Below are positions 58,320 to 64,000 of a stretch of DNA of 64,000 nucleotides, one piece after another. The translations under genes were made by a program, and so were the position numbers. This DNA is from Lachancea kluyveri NRRL Y-12651 (Eukaryota; Ascomycota; Saccharomycetes; Saccharomycetales; Saccharomycetaceae). The stretch's first letter is position 1. Each line of letters begins with the position of its first letter. Under the pieces are notes generated by a model. It was not told the DNA's origin. It did no database searches and was given only the letters and a program-made list of their open reading frames with translations. The DNA lies in NCBI GenBank assembly GCA_000149225.2, contig CM000693.1, positions 124,001 through 188,000 on the forward strand, written 5' to 3'.

Positions 58320-59639
58320 ATGACTGAAAGAACGACCGACGATGTTCTCCAAGAGCTCAAGGCTTTGAAATTGGAAAACGCTAAGCTGAAACAGCAACTT
58401 GATCACGAGCGAGGTATTAACTCTCAACTACCAATGGCGCTAGAAGAATACAGGCGTTATGGGAGGCAGATGATCGTTGAAGAGACCAACGGTGTACAGG
58501 GCCAGCTGAAGTTACGTAACGCTAACGTCTTGGTGGTTGGTGCAGGTGGCCTTGGGTGTCCCGCTCTTCCTTATTTGGCAGGTGCCGGTATCGGCCATAT
58601 TGGCATTGTTGACAACGATACCGTCGATACGTCAAATTTACATAGACAAGTCCTACATGACTCTACTAAAGTTGGTATGTTGAAGTGCGAATCTGCCAAG
58701 GAAGTCTTGAATAAGTTGAACCCGCACGTCAAGGTAACAACGTACCCTGTAAGACTAAGCTGTGAAAATGCCTTTGAAATCTTCGAAAATTACGACTATG
58801 TTTTGGACTGTACAGACACTCCTTTAACTAGATATTTGATCTCAGATGTTGCTGTGAATTTAGGGATAACTGTAATTTCTGCCTCTGGTTTAAGGACTGA
58901 AGGCCAGCTATCCATCTTAAATTTTCAGAACGTTGGTCCATGTTACAGATGCTTTTACCCTACCCCACCTCCTCCAAATTCAGTTTCATCTTGCCAGGAA
59001 GGTGGTGTGATTGGCCCATGTATTGGTCTTCTTGGTGTTATGATGGCTGTTGAGACCATCAAATTAATTTTGGGTGTATATACAAAAGATAACTTCAAGC
59101 CTTTCCTAATGCAATACAGCGGATTCCCCCAACAAACCTTACGCACATTCAAAATGAGAGACAGGCAAAAAAGCTGTATTAGTTGCGGTGAAAGTCCAAG
59201 CGTGACTCGCTCAGCCATTGAAACAGGCAAAATAAGTTATGATTTATTTTGCGGAAGTCGTGATTATAATGTATGCTCTTCTGAAGAAAGGATTAGCGTT
59301 GAAGAATTTGAGAATAATTACAGGACGCGAGAAAACCCCGAATTTATCTTGCTCGATGTCAGGCCACAACATCATTATCAAATTTCACATCTACCCAATA
59401 CTTTCAACTTGACCGTAAAGGACTTGAGAAATATGGATGGCGACTTGTCTAAGCTACAAGATAGCATTCCACATTTGCATAAAGGTAGTGAGGTGCTGGT
59501 AATGTGCCGTTACGGTAATGACTCTCAGCTGGCAACTAGGCTCTTGAAAGATCAGTTTGGTGTTTCTAACGTTAAGGATGTTAGGGGCGGGTTGTTCAAG
59601 TATATTGATGACGTCAATCCATCGCTTCCAAAGTACTAG
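58320..59639 (+). CDS. UBA4: Uba4 E1-like activator of Urm1 with rhodanese domain
   Basis: Uba4 adenylates and thiocarboxylates Urm1, supplying sulfur for tRNA wobble-uridine thiolation and for protein urmylation. From the ATG at 58320 it has 439 residues (S. cerevisiae 440). Motifs: the ATP-binding VVGAGGLGCPALPYLAGAG, NLHRQVLHDSTKVGMLK, zinc cysteines (CYRC and CISC pairs), and a C-terminal rhodanese domain with the active cysteine in VMCRYGNDSQLATRLL. The end DDVNPSLPKY matches S. cerevisiae. Confidence 0.97.
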   Translation: MTERTTDDVLQELKALKLENAKLKQQLDHERGINSQLPMALEEYRRYGRQMIVEETNGVQGQLKLRNANVLVVGAGGLGCPALPYLAGAGIGHIGIVDNDTVDTSNLHRQVLHDSTKVGMLKCESAKEVLNKLNPHVKVTTYPVRLSCENAFEIFENYDYVLDCTDTPLTRYLISDVAVNLGITVISASGLRTEGQLSILNFQNVGPCYRCFYPTPPPPNSVSSCQEGGVIGPCIGLLGVMMAVETIKLILGVYTKDNFKPFLMQYSGFPQQTLRTFKMRDRQKSCISCGESPSVTRSAIETGKISYDLFCGSRDYNVCSSEERISVEEFENNYRTRENPEFILLDVRPQHHYQISHLPNTFNLTVKDLRNMDGDLSKLQDSIPHLHKGSEVLVMCRYGNDSQLATRLLKDQFGVSNVKDVRGGLFKYIDDVNPSLPKY

Positions 59640-59714
59640 GACTTGATTGCTTTTCGTTTTATAGTACATACACTGCCATTGTTATTTGGCCTTTAATGTT
59701 GTTTTTATGTTGTT

Positions 59715-61688
59715 TTATCCTGCAGCTCCCAGTTTTTCAACGACAAGTAAGCCCGCGTTGTTCACAAATGCGTAGAACTTGCCCGACTGTGGAGTCTCAT
59801 TCCATTTCACGCATGAAATATTAATGCCATGTGGATCTACTTGGGCCTTGCTCACCTCGTTGACGCTAAATTTGTAAACCTCGTAGTTTGGGTCCAACCG
59901 GTATAAGTTCTTTGCCAAACTATAGTCCCACTTCCAAAGTTTTAGATACCTATAAGTGGTGGTGTTGTTTTTAATACCTGTCAGAAATCTTCTTGCCAAG
60001 TTGTTGATAATCAAAGTACCATCGGCAGAACCTGATAATAGTAAAGGATGTAATTTCGAAACTGCCATCGACGTGACCGTGTTTTCATGCAAACAGATTT
60101 GATGGGTGGCAAAAATTGCTCTTGGTGGGAAAGCTTTTATAGAGTTCACACCATCAGAATGGACAAAACTGTACAGCTGAGGTGAATAAACGATCGGTGT
60201 GTTGTTACCTCCACGAGCTCTGCCCACAACACATTTTGTGGTTCTAATGTCTTTCGGATTGAAAACAGAGAGGTAGCCATCTACCGAGAGGGTACCCACT
60301 GTAACATCTTCAAAGTTGGAATACGCAGTGACCACCGAAATGATGTACGAATCGTGAACTTTGTGGTAATAGCAGGGAAGATTGGTCATTAAGTCAAATT
60401 CAGCGACGTAACCGTTTTGGAATCCACAGACAATGGCGTGCGGTGTGATAAAGTCGAAGCATGAAATGGACGCTTGCGGGATTGAAATGGATATTAAAGC
60501 TTCATCAAACATGCGTATCTGATACTCTTGATTTTTTTCAACTCCAAAAAACTTTACAGACCCATCTTGGCAAACACAGCCGAGAACGCCCAGGTAATGG
60601 CCGCCTTTGGCACCCTCGTGCCATTTCAGATCCCAAGATTCACCAAAATTATGAACAATAGTTTGCATCTTTTTGAATTCCAAAGTTAAGGGATTTAGCG
60701 AGTAAATATCGATACACGATATGTGTTCCTCCCTACCAAACATTTTCAAATGTGGATCTACTGGATCCTCTTTATACTGAGACATTGAAACAGCTAAATA
60801 CTGATCTTGGCCTTCAACCGTGTTCAACCAAGCTAGGCCTGTCACAAGTGCCCCCACGTTATGAACAAACCCTGTTCTTTTGCCACAAGGTAAAACAGGG
60901 AACTCGGTTCTTTGGCCCGTATGCAGAGGTGTTTCCAATTCAGAGATTAACAGGCGAATTTCATCTTTCCTTAGTTGAAACATTTCACCAAATCCCCCCT
61001 CATCAATTATGGAATATTTTAAAGGCATTGAAAACAGTACGTCGAATATATTCTCTTTGGAGCAAGGTGGGGAGGAGTCCACATAAAATTGAGAGTCCGT
61101 TTGAATGTTTTCCTCAGGAAAATCGAAAACGCTAGTTTCAAAACCTTCCTTTACTTTTGCCAATCCCAGCAGCTTGTTTTCGTTTAACCCATAGATTCGT
61201 TCGATCTTATCTCTGGCAGAAGTCAGATCCTTTAAGCCACGAATAATCCTACGTTTGTTATCTAGCTTTGAAGTTGGAGTCATAGCCTTAATCTCTTCAT
61301 CCAGTGAAACTTTGTGCTTGGGCCTACGACCACGCTTGCTGTTTCCTGTGGTTTTAGCTTTCTTTACTTTAGGGGTCGCTTCCCCTTCTGCTGCAATGAA
61401 ACCTTCTTCCTCATATCCATCTTCTTCCGGTTGATCTTCAGGAATAAACTCGTCATCTTCATCCACCTGTACAACACTTGGATCAATCAGTTGAGCCAGA
61501 TTCTCATTGGCCTTTCTTGAAGCAAAGCGTTTTAGATGACTACGCGTCGCATCGCCTTCTCCCAGCACAGCAATAGCAGCAGCGGCAGTTTCTGGTGTAG
61601 TAGGAGCAGTAATAGAGGAAAAGCTGTCCAAAGTTGTAGTTTGTACTCCTAATTTCTTTGGTCTCCCTCTACCTCTTTTCGGTGCCAT
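59715..61688 (-). CDS. TFC6: TFIIIC tau91 subunit Tfc6
   Basis: Tfc6 is part of the tauB module of TFIIIC, which binds the B box of tRNA genes. The protein has 657 residues (S. cerevisiae 672). The first ~150 residues are basic and disordered with an AT-hook-like M-A-P-K-R-G-R-G-R-P-K-K. A WD40 propeller follows (about 285-640: GALVTGLAWLNTVEGQDQYL; HPLLLSGSADGTLIINNLAR). It is convergent with UBA4 (75 bp between stops). Confidence 0.94.
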   Translation of the reverse strand: MAPKRGRGRPKKLGVQTTTLDSFSSITAPTTPETAAAAIAVLGEGDATRSHLKRFASRKANENLAQLIDPSVVQVDEDDEFIPEDQPEEDGYEEEGFIAAEGEATPKVKKAKTTGNSKRGRRPKHKVSLDEEIKAMTPTSKLDNKRRIIRGLKDLTSARDKIERIYGLNENKLLGLAKVKEGFETSVFDFPEENIQTDSQFYVDSSPPCSKENIFDVLFSMPLKYSIIDEGGFGEMFQLRKDEIRLLISELETPLHTGQRTEFPVLPCGKRTGFVHNVGALVTGLAWLNTVEGQDQYLAVSMSQYKEDPVDPHLKMFGREEHISCIDIYSLNPLTLEFKKMQTIVHNFGESWDLKWHEGAKGGHYLGVLGCVCQDGSVKFFGVEKNQEYQIRMFDEALISISIPQASISCFDFITPHAIVCGFQNGYVAEFDLMTNLPCYYHKVHDSYIISVVTAYSNFEDVTVGTLSVDGYLSVFNPKDIRTTKCVVGRARGGNNTPIVYSPQLYSFVHSDGVNSIKAFPPRAIFATHQICLHENTVTSMAVSKLHPLLLSGSADGTLIINNLARRFLTGIKNNTTTYRYLKLWKWDYSLAKNLYRLDPNYEVYKFSVNEVSKAQVDPHGINISCVKWNETPQSGKFYAFVNNAGLLVVEKLGAAG

Positions 61689-61907
61689 TGTTATGCTACT
61701 TTTACACCAAGTAGCTTTGTCTGTTTAGAAAAGGAATGTTGTTTATCCTTTTCCCTAAGGCCAGGTTCGAAACGACGACTAACATATATCACACGATACG
61801 TAATGTACTGTGAGTACATGAAATGGCATCGAAGCTACGAAACTCACCGGAGCCAGGTTATAAGAGCTGATTGACAATTACCACTTCATAGTGGGGCTGG
61901 TTGTAAT

Positions 61908-61914
61908 CGGGTAA
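61908..61914 (-). promoter_or_regulatory. Reb1-type site upstream of TFC6
   Basis: CGGGTAA (reverse complement TTACCCG) is 220 bp before the TFC6 start in the 750-bp gap 61689-62440, which otherwise shows only an AT run and no gene. Confidence 0.4.
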
Positions 61915-62239
61915 TTTTGGTTTGTTTAAGATTTGGTGTACCAATAGACCAGTTGCTCGCTTACACGTGAATCTGGCACGATTACCGTTGCATTTATGTC
62001 ATGAAGCACACATCCAGGTGTATGTTATTATGACGGTTAATATTTAGCGAGTCATATCTAAAAACTGAACCAGTTGAACAAGAAAAGGAAAAGACTTACA
62101 TCCCAGATAACAAAGTGCTGTTCAGAGTATCACCGATATTACCAATACTCTGAAACTTGATTTTCTATGCAGAGACAAGGAAAAAAGAACAAGATGTAAA
62201 CTGCACCATTATCACAAGTTTAACTTTGTATACAGCATA

Positions 62240-62259
62240 ATATATATATATATATATAT
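62240..62259. repeat. AT dinucleotide microsatellite
   Basis: Ten AT units between the YHR112C homolog and TFC6. Confidence 0.9.
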
Positions 62260-62440
62260 GAAGCTGACTTTACCGGAACTATGAACGGTTTCAGAACTAT
62301 GGGGTGGCTGGCATGCAGAGAACGGTGCTTATTCAATAACTTAAAAACAAACACCAAATGTGCGCATATACAAACAACTGCAATAGGATTATACCTGGAG
62401 TTAGTGTCTAGTGGGTAAATTGTACGTTAGGTGGCATGGT

Positions 62441-63577
62441 CTATTCTTCATCTTGCAGTTGTTTCAAAGCACCGGCCAAGTCTTTAATTAAATCTTCGAC
62501 GCCTTCGCAGCCAACAGATACTCTAATCAGGGTTTGCTCAATGTACGGATCGGTCAATGCTCTCCATTCAACCAACGACTCAACACCACCCAGAGAAGTA
62601 GCGTGCTGGAAAAGTTCCAACTTGCCTGGTAGTTTTTTACACTGAACTTTGCTTTTAAGAACAATGGAGAAAACAGGACCGTATCCACCTTCGAGCTGCT
62701 TTTTAACAAAATCTTCGGTCTGCAGGCTGGAATGGTAAATCTTGTCCAAGACCTTGTTAAACTCAGACTTGTGGTCGTCCAAGTACTTGACCAAAGCAGT
62801 AGCGTTTTCGGACTGTTTGCGAACTCTCATCTCGAATGTCCTCAAAGATCTCAACAACAGGTAGCTTTCCAAGTTGGCAATATTGGTACCCAAATAGATC
62901 CTATCATTTTTCATTTTCTTGGCAACTTCGAGACTCTTGACAACGACAACACCGCTCAATAAATCAGAGTGTCCGCCGAAATACTTGGTACAGGAATGGA
63001 TCACAACGTCTGCGCCAAACTTCCACACATCTTGCAATGGAGGTGGAGCAAAGGTAGAATCGATGACAAGCAAAGCACCTTTGGCGTGAGCCTTGCGGGC
63101 GAAGTCTTCAATGTCATAAGAAGTACCAAATGGATTGACCGGTGTCTCCAAATGAACAATGTCGCCCTCTGATGCAAGCTCCTCGATCCTATCAAGAGGA
63201 TACTGCTTCATGCCATTGTTCCGCGTGAAGATGTCCGCGATACCATGACAGCCGTGGTAGCTCTGGCCAATGAATAGTTTCTTGGGATTGTAGTGAGTCA
63301 AAGTTGCGAAATAAGCAGCCAAACCAGAGGAATAAATCACAGCGTGGCCACCTAAAATCTCAGAAAAGATACTCTCCAATCGAGTAGCGTTTGGATGAGC
63401 TAGACGGGAATAGACCGGAGTGGTTTCCAAAAAATCGTAATTTTCACGGTCGTTCCAAGCAATTAAATTGTTGTTGTCATAACGGAAGGTAGTAGCCACA
63501 TTGATAGGGGAGACAATGTCAGTAACCCTATTGTCTTTATCATCTGCATGGATCAAAGTAGTTGGTAGAGAAACCAT
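62441..63577 (-). CDS. PLP-dependent cystathionine synthase/lyase-like protein (YHR112C homolog)
   Basis: The protein has 378 residues, the same as S. cerevisiae YHR112C. Cys/Met metabolism enzyme features: [20 protein letters not shown], the aspartate that binds the PLP nitrogen in [14 protein letters not shown], and the Schiff-base lysine in [17 protein letters not shown]-terminal [20 protein letters not shown] and [19 protein letters not shown] are typical. Its physiological reaction is not established. The start is the first ATG (63577). Confidence 0.92.
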   Translation of the reverse strand: MVSLPTTLIHADDKDNRVTDIVSPINVATTFRYDNNNLIAWNDRENYDFLETTPVYSRLAHPNATRLESIFSEILGGHAVIYSSGLAAYFATLTHYNPKKLFIGQSYHGCHGIADIFTRNNGMKQYPLDRIEELASEGDIVHLETPVNPFGTSYDIEDFARKAHAKGALLVIDSTFAPPPLQDVWKFGADVVIHSCTKYFGGHSDLLSGVVVVKSLEVAKKMKNDRIYLGTNIANLESYLLLRSLRTFEMRVRKQSENATALVKYLDDHKSEFNKVLDKIYHSSLQTEDFVKKQLEGGYGPVFSIVLKSKVQCKKLPGKLELFQHATSLGGVESLVEWRALTDPYIEQTLIRVSVGCEGVEDLIKDLAGALKQLQDEE

Positions 63578-64000
63578 TGTGATTGTGATTTTGGTTACCG
63601 TTGTAAGACTTGTTACCTAAAGACTTCCCGATTCTTCACCTTTTATTTTTAATTATTCGCTCAAGTTAAGAGACTCAGAGGGATTACACAGTTATGGCCG
63701 CTGCTCGATAGTCGTGTGCTAGTCATGTGACCAATGAGACGATGGCTCGAACGGTAAGTTAGACAGTATGAAATGTTGGTGTATTTGACATTACCACAAC
63801 AATGACAGTTAAGAGGTAGTTCAAGTATCGGAAATTCCCTTCCAAGTTGTCATAAGGCATGATCCTGTCGTTTATTTATTTGTTTTTTTTGGCTCGGTTG
63901 AGTGTAATTGCTGTTTCCCTTCTCGTAATCTCAACTTCCGTGGCACTGGACGGCTAGTTGTTCGTCGCTAAGACCTTCACAAAAAGAATAAAAAATAATT
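63578..64000. other. Right-end gap, promoter side of the next gene
   Basis: Upstream region of the YHR112C homolog. In S. cerevisiae a divergent aminopeptidase gene (APE4, YHR113W) follows; no start codon for it is reached here. TCATGTGA near 63724 is a Cbf1-like site. Confidence 0.5.

Noticed and set aside
61765-61780. GGTTCGAAACG as a tRNA B box
   Set aside because: Does not fit GGTTCGANNCC, and no A box or cloverleaf is present.

Overview
This is nuclear DNA of a budding yeast of the family Saccharomycetaceae. It is gene-dense and mostly intronless, with short intergenic gaps. Introns sit near 5' ends and have GTATGN donors and TACTAAC-type branch points, and the proteins are close to Saccharomyces cerevisiae ones. 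Gene order interleaves two S. cerevisiae chromosome arms without paralog pairs in between. Left of about 25.5 kb, genes alternate between the YOR036-YOR047 and YDR267-YDR277 runs. Right of about 26.6 kb they alternate between YDR350-YDR362 and YHR101-YHR112. This is the pattern expected of a lineage that did not undergo the whole-genome duplication; a Zygosaccharomyces/Torulaspora-type species is my guess, and the species itself is not proven.

Left block (1-25.5 kb): the C-terminal end of an STD1/MTH1 glucose-sensing gene, a dispersed repeat, DBP5 (intron), PMP3 (intron), TOM6, IRC23/BSC2, WHI2, the C/D snoRNA snR62, CUE5, a probable H/ACA snoRNA (snR9), GLO2/GLO4, a large WD-repeat gene of the WDR62/MAPKBP1 family that S. 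cerevisiae appears to lack, CCC2 with three intact metal-binding domains, a 1.5 kb gap with two perfect hairpins, CKB2, HIR2, MSW1, CYC2, CIA1 and PEP12.

Junction (25.5-26.6 kb): the S. cerevisiae partner chromosome changes from XV to VIII here. The second copy of the dispersed repeat lies in this gap, inverted relative to the first.

Right block (26.6-64 kb): BIG1 (55-nt intron), ATP22, KIC1, SBE2/SBE22, a possible small membrane protein, YPQ2, GRE3, YPT35, TRR1/TRR2 (apparently one gene with two starts), CDC12, TRP4, a possible 57-residue protein, SPC110, CNL1, one GGA gene, EAF1, BCP1, CTM1, ERP5, UBA4, TFC6 and the YHR112C homolog. The window ends in the promoter region before the next gene.

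The genes are unrelated housekeeping genes rather than a pathway cluster. Recognisable control sites match known regulation: Reb1-type sites upstream of DBP5, CUE5, CDC12, GGA and TFC6, Aft1 at CCC2, Gcn4 at TRP4, MCB and forkhead sites at SPC110. I found no tRNA gene, CRISPR array, centromere or intact mobile element. The most novel items are the WDR62-like gene, the dual-start TRR1 with its overlapping upstream ORF, the repeat at the synteny junction, and the two unexplained hairpins near 16.4-16.5 kb.
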